This document shows, piece after piece, positions 17,310-25,329 of a stretch of DNA of 64,000 bases. The stretch covers positions 15,022 to 79,021 of the forward strand of contig DLLC01000064.1 of NCBI GenBank assembly GCA_002476625.1. Direction: 5' to 3'. Positions within the stretch are counted from its first letter, which is position 1; each line of letters begins with the position of its first letter. The stretch is from Porphyromonadaceae bacterium UBA7572. GTDB lineage: Bacteria > Bacteroidota > Bacteroidia > Bacteroidales > Muribaculaceae. Both the position numbers and the translations under genes were made by a program. Under the pieces are notes generated by a model. That model saw only the letters and a list, made by a program, of their open reading frames with translations. It was not told where the DNA came from and searched no databases.

Positions 17310-19562
17310 TTAGAACGAGAATGTGAGGTGAGCCAGCACATTGGTGCCTGCCATTGGATAGAAGCGTGGATCGCTGCTGAGCTTGTACGACCCATCCTTA
17401 GCCACGAGGGCAGCTGTTTGAGAGTAGCCATTGTTTTCATACTTCTCGTTGAAGATGTTGTAGATAGCGCATCCCACAGTGATGGCTTTCACATGAGGCA
17501 GCTTGAAGGTGTAAGCCAGGTTGAGGTGGCTCACGAAATATGGGTCAAGGCTGTCGTCCTTGCTTTCAAAATTGTCGAGATACTGACGGCTCACATATTG
17601 TGAGATGAATTGTGCGCTAAATCCTTTGAGACTGAATGAGATCACGCTGTTGCCGATAAATGAGGGAGAGAAAGCGATGGTGGTGCTGCCTTTTTCCACT
17701 GCGGTCTGGGAATAGAGGTCGTCCCAAGTTTCGGCATCGTAGTTGCTCACATAGCCCACATAGTTTTTGATGCGGTTACGGCTGATGGAGCCGTTTACGT
17801 CCCAGCGGAGCCAATCGGTGATTTTCACACCAGCCTGAATTTCAGCGCCCATACGGTAGCTGTCGGGCACATTCTCAGCCATAGCCTCTCCTATCTCGTT
17901 GAGCTTACCATTAAGCACAAGTTGATCCTTGTATTTCATATAGTAGAGATTCACTCCTGCTGTGAAGCGCTCGCTGCTGAAAGTGTAGCCCAGTTCCCAG
18001 TCGTAAAGCTTTTCAGCCTTGGGGTGCACGGTGAAGAGGCCGTCGGTGTAGTTGTTACGTGTAGGCTCCTTCTGTGCCACAGAGAATGATACATACACAG
18101 TGTTGTGCTTGCTGAAGTCGTAGGTGAGACCCACTTTAGGATTGAAAAAATCAAAATTCTCGTTCACGTTGAGCACCTGCATATGTTCGGGCGATGCCGT
18201 CCAGTCCCACTTGTCGTTTTCGCCATTGATTTTGAAATTCACATGGCGGTACTGTAAATCGGCGTAAGCGCGAAGCGATTTCCATAGGGTGTTAGAAGCC
18301 TTCCAATACATATTGAAATCTTTCTTCTTGCCCTTGTTGCGGTAGTACTCGTGGTTAGGGTCAAGCGGAAGCAGATAGTTTTCCACCCATATCACATTGC
18401 CGTAGTGGTCGTTGGCGTAGCTGTTGAAAGCGCCGCCGAGCACAGTGTTGAGCGCGCCCTTGGCATAAGTGAGCGAGAACACCGCGCCACCGAAGCCACT
18501 GTCCACATTTTTAAGGCGCACAAGGCTCGACTTCTTCACCTTGCTGCCGTTCACCTCAAAAGGCTCGAGTTTGTATTCTTTCAGTGTGCGGGCGTTTTTA
18601 TACTCCTGATAGAAGCCGAAGCCATCGGTGTAGTGCAAGCCAAGATTCCAGTGCCAGTTGGCGCCTATGCCTTGATCCCAAAGCAGCTGATAGTGGGTTT
18701 GGCGGTAATTGTCGGTCTGGTCCTTGTAGAAGCCCGTCACCTTGCCGTCGTGCTTAATCTCGCCGTTAGGGTTGTAGGTGCGGTTAGTGGTGAGGTCGTC
18801 ACGGCTTATACCGTCCCATGCATGGTAAGTGGTCTCCTTGCCGCCGAAAGTGATGAAGCGCACAGAAGTCTGGCCTGCGAAGTAGCCAGCCTGCGCGAAG
18901 TAGGAATGTAGCTTACTGCTGGCGCGGTCGCGGTAGCCATCACTGGCGATGTGCGAGATGCGAGCGTCAAAGTTCCAGTGGCCGCCAATCAGTCCGGTTC
19001 CCACCTTGAAGGTCTCCTTATTGGTGTTGAACGAGCCGTAGCTGCCCGAGGCTTCAGCGTAAGGACTTACGGAGAAGCGCTGTGTGCGCATATTCACGCT
19101 TGCGCCGAAAGCGCCTGCGCCATTCACCGAAGTGCCGGCACCGCGCTGCACCTGAATATCCTGGAGCGAGGAAGCGAAATCAGGGGTGTTCACCCAGAAG
19201 ATGCTGCTACTCTCGGCATCATTCATAGGAATGTCGTTGCAAGTGATGTTGATGCGGGTGGCGTCAGTGCCACGCACACGGAGCGAAGAGTAGCCCACGC
19301 CGGCACCTGCGTCGCTGGTGGTGAGCACCGAAGGTGTGGACGAAATCAGGAATGGAATGTCCTTGCCGTGATTAAGCTCTGCAATTTGTTGCTTACTGAT
19401 GTTGGTGAAAGCCACAGGTGTTGATTTCGTGGCACGGGTTGCCGTCACCTCCACATTTTGGAGATGCACAACCTTGGCAGTGTCGGCGTCCTGCACAGGA
19501 GCGGCAAGAGCGACACAGCTGGCGCTCGCGAGAGCGGCAGTCGTCAAGAATGTTTTTTTCAT
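17310..19562 (-). CDS. TonB-dependent receptor, probable thiamine receptor
   Basis: This 750-residue outer-membrane receptor has a signal peptide (residues 1-21), a short N-terminal stretch, a plug domain (about 35-150, with SLRVRGTDATRINI and a following RGAGTSVNGAGAFG) and a 22-strand barrel ending in a Phe-rich strand. It lacks the carboxypeptidase-like N-terminal domain of SusC proteins, so it is a classical vitamin/metal type receptor rather than a glycan one. A TPP riboswitch sits directly before it and the PnuC-family gene follows in the same operon, so uptake of thiamine or its phosphates is the likely job. No TonB/ExbBD genes are in the window. Confidence 0.92.
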   Translation of the reverse strand: MKKTFLTTAALASASCVALAAPVQDADTAKVVHLQNVEVTATRATKSTPVAFTNISKQQIAELNHGKDIPFLISSTPSVLTTSDAGAGVGYSSLRVRGTDATRINITCNDIPMNDAESSSIFWVNTPDFASSLQDIQVQRGAGTSVNGAGAFGASVNMRTQRFSVSPYAEASGSYGSFNTNKETFKVGTGLIGGHWNFDARISHIASDGYRDRASSKLHSYFAQAGYFAGQTSVRFITFGGKETTYHAWDGISRDDLTTNRTYNPNGEIKHDGKVTGFYKDQTDNYRQTHYQLLWDQGIGANWHWNLGLHYTDGFGFYQEYKNARTLKEYKLEPFEVNGSKVKKSSLVRLKNVDSGFGGAVFSLTYAKGALNTVLGGAFNSYANDHYGNVIWVENYLLPLDPNHEYYRNKGKKKDFNMYWKASNTLWKSLRAYADLQYRHVNFKINGENDKWDWTASPEHMQVLNVNENFDFFNPKVGLTYDFSKHNTVYVSFSVAQKEPTRNNYTDGLFTVHPKAEKLYDWELGYTFSSERFTAGVNLYYMKYKDQLVLNGKLNEIGEAMAENVPDSYRMGAEIQAGVKITDWLRWDVNGSISRNRIKNYVGYVSNYDAETWDDLYSQTAVEKGSTTIAFSPSFIGNSVISFSLKGFSAQFISQYVSRQYLDNFESKDDSLDPYFVSHLNLAYTFKLPHVKAITVGCAIYNIFNEKYENNGYSQTAALVAKDGSYKLSSDPRFYPMAGTNVLAHLTFSF

Positions 19563-19581
19563 AATTGTGAATAATAAGTTT

Positions 19582-19656
19582 TTTGTTCTCTACGCCGGAA
19601 TTACCCGGATCAGATTCAGTGGGTATGATCTCAGCCCCAAGTGAGGGCACCCCAAA
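19582..19656 (-). promoter_or_regulatory. TPP riboswitch (THI element)
   Basis: Read on the minus strand, the conserved thi-box elements occur in order: GGGGTGCCC, then GGGCTGAGATCATACCC, then CTGATCCGGGTAAT and CCGGCGTAG. A short P1 helix can form between TTTG (19656-19653) and CAAA (19585-19582). The element ends only about 20 nt before the receptor ATG, with no terminator hairpin between, so control of translation initiation is more likely than transcription attenuation. By family knowledge, thiamine pyrophosphate binding should switch the uptake operon off. Confidence 0.96.
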
Positions 19657-19673
19657 CTCATCGAATCAGGCCA

Positions 19674-19705
19674 CAAAGTTAGGCATAACTTGTGAATTAC
19701 GCAAA
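19674..19705 (-). promoter_or_regulatory. Promoter of the thiamine uptake operon
   Basis: On the minus strand TTTG (19705-19702) and TAACTTTG (19681-19674) are separated by 20 bp, a canonical Bacteroidetes promoter. Transcription would begin just before the TPP riboswitch, which fits its leader position. Confidence 0.85.
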
Positions 19706-19812
19706 TGGCGGACCGGCACGCCTCCTCCTCAACAGTCCCGATCCGAGGTGTGAAAGATGTGATGATAATGATTTTTGGGGTTGAGAATAAAAACAAAAAT
19801 CCAATAATTTCT

Positions 19813-19820
19813 TAATTTTG
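19813..19820 (+). promoter_or_regulatory. Likely -7 element for the ABC importer operon
   Basis: TAATTTTG matches TAnnTTTG and ends 17 bp before the ATG at 19838. It also covers a GTG at 19820 that would otherwise extend the first gene by six codons; this argues for the ATG as the real start. Confidence 0.5.
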
Positions 19821-19837
19821 TGGAAAATTATGTGATT

Positions 19838-20944
19838 ATGATAAAAGTAAGGCATTTGTTTTATGCCCTGTTGGTGGTGCTGTGCTGCTCATGCGGAGGA
19901 ACTGGCGCCAAAAGGGTGGAGTCTGCCGAGAAGAAGCAGGCGCAGTTGCTCACCATGGAGCAGTGTGACGGCTATATGAAAGCCACAATCCAAGATCCCT
20001 GGAACGAAGGGAAAATCCTTCACACCTATATACTTGTGCCACGCGATTCAGCCATGCCAGGGCACCTGCCAGAAGGCACGGTGGTGCGCACTCCCATCAA
20101 AAATGCGCTGGTGTATAGCGAGGTGCACACCAGCCTGATGCGAGAGCTCGGAGCGTTTGCAGCGGTAAAAGGCGTGTGCGATGCCTATTACTACACCGAC
20201 GCCGAAGTGCTGAAAGGCGTGAAGGCCGGCTCAATAGCCGACTGCGGCAATTCCATGGCGCCCACTATCGAGAAAGTGATAGCCATGAAGCCCGACGCCA
20301 TTCTGCTCTCGCCTTACCAAGATGCCTCGTATGGCCAAATAGAGAAACTGAACATCCCCATTATTGAATGCGCCGACTATCTTGAGTACACGCCACTCGG
20401 ACGTGCCGAATGGATGAAATTCTACGGCGCGCTGCTCTGCAAGAGCGCACAAGCCGACAGTCTGTACAGCGCTGTGGCACAGCGTTACCTCGCCATTGCC
20501 CAAAAGGCTGAAAAAGCCAAGATAAAGCCTTCTGTCATCACCGAGATGGTGATTAGCGGCATCTGGGCGGTGCCTGGCGGCAACAGCTATATGGCTAAAG
20601 TGATTGCCGATGCTGGCGGCGGCTATCCATGGGCTGCCGACAAGAGCACGGGATCGCTGTCGCTCGACTTCAACCAAGTGCTCGCAAAGGCGCAAAACGC
20701 CGACTACTGGTTTGTGAAATGGACGGGCATCAGCACCCTTGCCGACCTGCAAAAGCAATACGACCTCAACAAAAGTTTTAAAGCCTTTAAGCAAAAAAAG
20801 GTGTGGGCATGCGACACGGAGAAAACGCATTATTTCGTGCGCGAGCCATTCCACCCCGACCTGCTTTTGGGCGAGTTTGCCGCAGTGCTTCACCCCGAAC
20901 TGTTCCCCGATATCAAACCCGTATTTTATCATCGCTTGAAATAA
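19838..20944 (+). CDS. Lipoprotein substrate-binding protein of an iron/heme/B12-type ABC importer
   Basis: Starting at the ATG at 19838 the protein has 368 residues. A lipoprotein signal ends in LLVVLCCSC with the lipidated Cys near residue 19, so it is anchored in a membrane, most likely facing the periplasm. The remainder is a class III periplasmic-binding (TroA/BtuF) fold, with paired lobes around MKPDAILLSPYQ and a long linking helix. Family members bind ferric siderophores, heme or cobalamin. The permease ATG overlaps its TAA by one base, so the three-gene importer is an operon. The ligand is not identifiable. Confidence 0.85.
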   Translation: MIKVRHLFYALLVVLCCSCGGTGAKRVESAEKKQAQLLTMEQCDGYMKATIQDPWNEGKILHTYILVPRDSAMPGHLPEGTVVRTPIKNALVYSEVHTSLMRELGAFAAVKGVCDAYYYTDAEVLKGVKAGSIADCGNSMAPTIEKVIAMKPDAILLSPYQDASYGQIEKLNIPIIECADYLEYTPLGRAEWMKFYGALLCKSAQADSLYSAVAQRYLAIAQKAEKAKIKPSVITEMVISGIWAVPGGNSYMAKVIADAGGGYPWAADKSTGSLSLDFNQVLAKAQNADYWFVKWTGISTLADLQKQYDLNKSFKAFKQKKVWACDTEKTHYFVREPFHPDLLLGEFAAVLHPELFPDIKPVFYHRLK

Positions 20945-21990
20945 TGAAAAGCTCATCATCTCGTCGGTTTACGGCCACATTAGTCGTGTTGCTGGTGCTG
21001 CTGGCGGTCTTAACGGGTGCCTGCCTTATGTTTGGATCAGTCGATATCGACGCGTCGGCAGTGATGGGCATAGTGATGGGGCACGACAGCGACAATGAGG
21101 CGTGGAATATCATCGTGCGTGAAACCCGCGCACCCATGATTCTCACAGCGGCTCTGGCTGGCGCTGCGCTGGCCGTGTCCGGGCTGCTGCTCCAAACCAC
21201 ATTCAACAACCCTCTGGCCGGACCGTCGATTTTGGGTGTGAGCACTGGCGCAGGGCTTGGCGTGGCAGTGGTGATGCTGGCTATGGGGGGCTCTGTAGGG
21301 AAAATGATGGGCGACGTGGCCATAGGCGGCTATATCGCCACATTGGTGGGCGCATTCATAGGCGCTGGAGCGGTGATGCTCACACTGATTGTGTTTGCCT
21401 CGATAGTGAAGAGCGGCACTATGCTGCTCATCATCGGCATGCTGGTGAGCTATTTAGCGTCGAGCGTGGTGCAGTTGCTCAACTCTGTGGCCACCGAGGA
21501 GGGCATCCACAGCTATGTGGCGTGGGGGTTTGGTAACTTTTCCGGTGTAACCAATGCTCAAATGCCCTTATATGCCCTGCTGATATGCATAGGGCTGATC
21601 GGCTCAGTGATGATGGTGAAGCCGCTCAACGCACTGCTGCTGGGCACTCGTTACGCAGAGAATCTGGGCGTGAACACCCATCGCACCCGAATTGCGCTGT
21701 TAGTGGTCACGGGGCTACTTACAGCTGCCGTGACCGCCTACTGCGGCCCTATTGGCTTTTTAGGGCTGGTGGTGCCACACATATCACGGCTCATGCTCTC
21801 CACGAGCAACCACAGCCGCCTCATTCCGGTCACAATCCTTGCCGGGGCCGACATTGCCCTCTTCTGCACATTACTGAGCGTGTGTGGCGGCCATGGCGTG
21901 ATTCCCATCAACGCCATCACGCCCATCATAGGCGTGCCCATTATTCTGTACATCATATTAAACCGTCGTAAAATCAAATATTTCAACTAA
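20944..21990 (+). CDS. FecCD-family ABC permease
   Basis: I start this gene at the ATG overlapping the preceding stop (TAATG), giving 348 residues. A longer upstream frame exists but would run through the binding-protein gene. About ten hydrophobic helices and the FecCD hallmarks LAGPSILGVSTGAGLG and GPIGFLGLVVPHISR are present. The protein forms the homodimeric membrane channel for iron-siderophore, heme or cobalamin import. The ATPase gene follows 13 bp downstream. Confidence 0.92.
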   Translation: MKSSSSRRFTATLVVLLVLLAVLTGACLMFGSVDIDASAVMGIVMGHDSDNEAWNIIVRETRAPMILTAALAGAALAVSGLLLQTTFNNPLAGPSILGVSTGAGLGVAVVMLAMGGSVGKMMGDVAIGGYIATLVGAFIGAGAVMLTLIVFASIVKSGTMLLIIGMLVSYLASSVVQLLNSVATEEGIHSYVAWGFGNFSGVTNAQMPLYALLICIGLIGSVMMVKPLNALLLGTRYAENLGVNTHRTRIALLVVTGLLTAAVTAYCGPIGFLGLVVPHISRLMLSTSNHSRLIPVTILAGADIALFCTLLSVCGGHGVIPINAITPIIGVPIILYIILNRRKIKYFN

Positions 21991-22003
21991 CCCTCTTTCA
22001 TTC

Positions 22004-22804
22004 ATGGCTATATTTGAAACACAAAACTTGGCGGTGGGGTTTGCACACGGTAAGCACACCACCACCCTACTCCGTGGCTTGAACCTGAAGCTGGAAAATG
22101 GGCAACTGGTGGCTTTGCTCGGCCAGAACGGAGCTGGAAAATCCACGCTGATTCGCGCACTCACTTTCGCCACAAAGCCCATTGAGGGGAAAATACTGCT
22201 CCACGGTGTGGACTTTTCCACCATCACCAAGGCAGAGCGCGCCCGTCTGCTGGGACTGGTATCGACGGATCGCATTCAGGCTGGTGCTCTCACAGTGAAC
22301 GAACTGGTGGGACTTGGGCGCCAGCCCTACACAGGCTTCTTGGGGCGGCTCAACGCCGATGACCGTGCCATCGTGGCAGATGCAATCGGCAGTGTGGGCA
22401 TGAGCCATAAGGCCGACAGATTTGTGGCTAATTTAAGCGACGGCGAGCGCCAGAAAGTGATGATAGCGCGCGCACTGGCGCAGCACACGCCCATCATTGT
22501 GCTCGACGAGCCCACGGCTTTTCTCGATGCGGCGAGCCGAATCGAAACAATGCAGCTCCTCGCCAAGTTGGCGCACGAGCAGCACAAAGCCATATTGCTA
22601 TCCACCCACGACATTTCACGCTCGCTGATGCTCACCGACCAGTTGTGGGTCATCACCCGCGACCGCAAAGTGATCACAGGCCCTACAGCCGAAATGGTCA
22701 AGAACAACGAGGCCATGAACCAAGTGTTCGCCAGCACATCTGTCACTTTCAACCCTGCTCACTGCGACTATGAAATGACACAGCGGCATAACGAACGACT
22801 GTGA
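22004..22804 (+). CDS. ABC importer ATP-binding protein (FecE/BtuD type)
   Basis: This 266-residue cytosolic ATPase powers the importer. Walker A GQNGAGKST is at residues 40-48, the ABC signature LSDGERQ at 144-150, and Walker B IIVLDEP at 164-170, with the switch His in STHDIS. The signature reads LSDGE rather than LSGGQ, which is common in this subfamily. It is the last gene of the operon and converges on ogt with a 30-bp gap in which I see no terminator. Confidence 0.93.
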   Translation: MAIFETQNLAVGFAHGKHTTTLLRGLNLKLENGQLVALLGQNGAGKSTLIRALTFATKPIEGKILLHGVDFSTITKAERARLLGLVSTDRIQAGALTVNELVGLGRQPYTGFLGRLNADDRAIVADAIGSVGMSHKADRFVANLSDGERQKVMIARALAQHTPIIVLDEPTAFLDAASRIETMQLLAKLAHEQHKAILLSTHDISRSLMLTDQLWVITRDRKVITGPTAEMVKNNEAMNQVFASTSVTFNPAHCDYEMTQRHNERL

Positions 22805-22834
22805 GCCACAATGCGCCGTGTGATGGGCTTGATC

Positions 22835-23359
22835 TTAGAGCGGCGCACCACTTTTCCGCTCTATGCCGAGCAGCGTCTTTTTTGCCTCCAGCCCACCCGC
22901 GAACCCCGTCAGCGAGTGGTCCGCTCCAATCACACGATGGCATGGAATGAAGATGCTGATGCCATTGGCTCCAACGGCTTGCGCCACAGCTCTTACGCCC
23001 TTCAGATTGTCAACCCTTAAAGCGATGTCTTTATAGGCCACAGTGGTCCCATAAGGGATTTCAAGCAGCGCATTCCACACTCGCTTCTGAAAGTCTGTGC
23101 CCACGGTGCGCAGCGCAATGTCGAACACCTTACGCTCTCCGGCAAAATAATCATCAAGTTGCGCCATGGCCAGTTTCAGCACACTTGAGCCCTTTTCTTC
23201 AAATTCGGCATTCAACAAACGCCCTAACCTACGCATGTTGCGTTCGGCGCATGGCTTTTCATTCCAGTCGCATAGGCACAGCTCATCGCCCACCGATGCC
23301 AAAACAATTTCGCCACAAGGCGACTCATAATGCTGCACACACACAAGTTGCTTTTCCAT
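22835..23359 (-). CDS. ogt: Methylated-DNA--[protein]-cysteine S-methyltransferase
   Basis: The enzyme repairs O6-alkylguanine by moving the alkyl group irreversibly to its own cysteine. The 174-residue protein has the active-site motif PCHRV at 139-143 (acceptor Cys140), preceded by the DNA-binding helix-turn-helix (RVWNALLEIPYGTTVAYKDI, about 93-112). The length fits the Ogt class without an Ada regulatory domain. It lies 5 bp downstream of an MFS exporter on the same strand and is probably co-transcribed with it. Confidence 0.95.
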   Translation of the reverse strand: MEKQLVCVQHYESPCGEIVLASVGDELCLCDWNEKPCAERNMRRLGRLLNAEFEEKGSSVLKLAMAQLDDYFAGERKVFDIALRTVGTDFQKRVWNALLEIPYGTTVAYKDIALRVDNLKGVRAVAQAVGANGISIFIPCHRVIGADHSLTGFAGGLEAKKTLLGIERKSGAPL

Positions 23360-23364
23360 TTCGT

Positions 23365-24591
23365 TTATGATTTTTTGATTTGCTGTATATCAGGCAAAAA
23401 TCCTGCTATCACGCCCAGCAATGGCAGGAACGCACTCACCTTAAAGATAAACTCAATGCTGGTGCGGTCGGCAAGCCAGCCGAAAAACGCCGAGCCAAGT
23501 CCCCCAAGTCCAAACATCAGCCCGAAGAAAACGCCGGCTATCAGCCCCACCTTGTCGGGCATCAAGTCGGTGGCATAGACCACGATTGAGGAAAATGCCG
23601 AGGCTATGATTAAGCCTGAAAGGAAGGAGCACACAAGAGTAGGGACAAACCCCACAAACGGCATGGCTATGGCAAACGGCGCAGATCCGAGAATAGAGAA
23701 CCATATCACATATTTACGCCCGAATCGGTCGCCCAAAAGTCCTCCAGCCACTGTGCCGATGGCAAAAGCGGCAAGAAACACAAATAGGCAAAGCTGGGAC
23801 ACCTGCACCGACACCCCAAACTTTTCGATGATAAAGAAGGTGAAATAGCTGGTGATACAGGAAGTGTAAAAATATTTGGAAAACACCAGCAATATCAGAA
23901 TGACCAATGCCCCGTATTTGGATCTGCGTGATATATTGTGGTTGAGCAGTGGCTGACGCTGAGGGTGATTTTCCACATAGGCCAGCCGCTCCTTATACCA
24001 AGCACCAAGCCTGACCATAATCAAGGCAGCCGCCAGGGCCGCCAAGGCAAGCCATGAGATGGCGTGCTGGCCAAAAGGCAGAATGATGGCGGCAGCCAAA
24101 AGCGGACCCACAGCCGAGCCCCCATTCCCGCCCACCTGAAAAATGGACTGCGCCAGGCTCTTCTTGCCACCGGATGCCAGCTGCGCCACCCTTGACGCTG
24201 TGGGGTGAAAAACCGACGATCCCAGTCCCACCACACTCACTGCCAGCAGAATCAGCCCGTAGCTTTCGGCAAACGCCAGCAGTAGCAACCCCGCCAGCGT
24301 AAAGCACATTCCCACCGACAGCGCGTAAGGGCGTGGATGCTTATCGGCATACAGCCCGGTGAACGGTTGCAGAATCGACGAGGTGAGCTGAAACACCAGG
24401 GTAATGACGCCAATCTGTGCGAAAGTGAAGCCGAATTTATCCTTCACCATCGGGTAGATGGATGGCACCACCGACTGTATCATGTCGTTCAGAAAATGCG
24501 AAATGCTGCATATAATCAGCATCGAATACACAGTGCCTTCCACCATGGTGGGATGCCCCTTGATTTTTCCACTTATCGATTTAATGTTCAT
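23365..24591 (-). CDS. MFS transporter of the fosmidomycin-resistance (Fsr) type
   Basis: This 408-residue inner-membrane protein has twelve predicted helices. The N-terminal HFLNDMIQSVVPSIYP segment and the following LTSSILQPFTG are characteristic of the Fsr branch of the major facilitator superfamily, which is known for fosmidomycin export. The native substrate is probably different and unknown. It lies just upstream of ogt with a 5-bp gap, so the two share a transcript. Confidence 0.85.
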   Translation of the reverse strand: MNIKSISGKIKGHPTMVEGTVYSMLIICSISHFLNDMIQSVVPSIYPMVKDKFGFTFAQIGVITLVFQLTSSILQPFTGLYADKHPRPYALSVGMCFTLAGLLLLAFAESYGLILLAVSVVGLGSSVFHPTASRVAQLASGGKKSLAQSIFQVGGNGGSAVGPLLAAAIILPFGQHAISWLALAALAAALIMVRLGAWYKERLAYVENHPQRQPLLNHNISRRSKYGALVILILLVFSKYFYTSCITSYFTFFIIEKFGVSVQVSQLCLFVFLAAFAIGTVAGGLLGDRFGRKYVIWFSILGSAPFAIAMPFVGFVPTLVCSFLSGLIIASAFSSIVVYATDLMPDKVGLIAGVFFGLMFGLGGLGSAFFGWLADRTSIEFIFKVSAFLPLLGVIAGFLPDIQQIKKS

Positions 24592-24675
24592 TTAATCCTC
24601 CATTCCAGAATTTGCTGCCCCGCACACATTGGCACAAGCACGCTTTTAAAAAAGCCTTAACAGCTCTTCTTAATG

Positions 24676-24683
24676 CAAAATTA
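24676..24683 (-). promoter_or_regulatory. Likely -7 element for the fsr-like/ogt operon
   Basis: The minus strand reads TAATTTTG, 84 bp upstream of the transporter start. The -33 match is poor. The remaining divergent gap to dut (24684-24831) is AT-rich and holds one small hairpin, GGGC-GAA-GCCC near 24770-24780, in the dut leader. Confidence 0.4.
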
Positions 24684-24831
24684 GTATAATATTTCCACAT
24701 AGCGGCGCAAAGTATTCGTGCTTTATCGAATAGATTTGAGCGAAAATTTGTAAATTCGCAATTTAATATGGGCGAAGCCCACATATATATCGTAAAAATT
24801 TAAATTTCAAACATCAACGAGACAATCTGAT

Positions 24832-25275
24832 ATGCAAACAGTGAAAGTGAAAATAGTGAACAAAAGCCCTAATGAGCTACCCGCCTACGGCACACCTCAA
24901 AGCGCAGGAATGGATCTTCGCGCATGGCTTGACGAGCCTGCGACGCTACAACCTCTGGAGCGCAAGTTGATACCCACTGGGGTGTCTATCGCATTGCCAG
25001 AGGGATTTGAGTGCCAACTGCGCCCTCGCAGCGGCTTGGCACTAAAGCGTGGGCTCACCCTGCTCAACACCCCAGGCACCATCGACGCCGACTACCGTGG
25101 CGACATTGGCGTGATAATGGTGAACCTCAGCAGCGAGGCACAGACTATCGAGAACGGCGAGCGCATTTGTCAAATGGTGATTGCACGCCACGAGACCGTG
25201 ACCTGGGAAGCGGTGTCGGTACTCGATGAGACGGAGCGCGGCGCCGGTGGATTCGGACACACTGGCACAAAATAA
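24832..25275 (+). CDS. dut: dUTP diphosphatase
   Basis: Dut hydrolyses dUTP to dUMP, keeping uracil out of DNA and feeding thymidylate synthesis. The 147-residue protein carries the trimeric dUTPase motifs in order: SAGMDLRAW (motif 1), RPRSGLALK (2), [14 protein letters not shown] (3, catalytic Asp), GERICQMVI (4) and [10 protein letters not shown] (5, the Phe that stacks on uracil). It opens a run of plus-strand genes (dut, TPR protein, DUF4292 lipoprotein and beyond) spaced 55 bp or less, which looks like one operon. Confidence 0.96.
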   Translation: MQTVKVKIVNKSPNELPAYGTPQSAGMDLRAWLDEPATLQPLERKLIPTGVSIALPEGFECQLRPRSGLALKRGLTLLNTPGTIDADYRGDIGVIMVNLSSEAQTIENGERICQMVIARHETVTWEAVSVLDETERGAGGFGHTGTK

Positions 25276-25329
25276 CGCTCACGCATCAATGCACTACTAA
25301 AACAAAATCCGACAGACAAAATTAGCTAA

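Noticed and set aside
19838..22804. Assigning the ABC importer to thiamine because it is divergent from the TPP operon
   Set aside because: No riboswitch precedes it and its proteins belong to the iron/heme/B12 family, so the adjacency is not evidence of a shared substrate.
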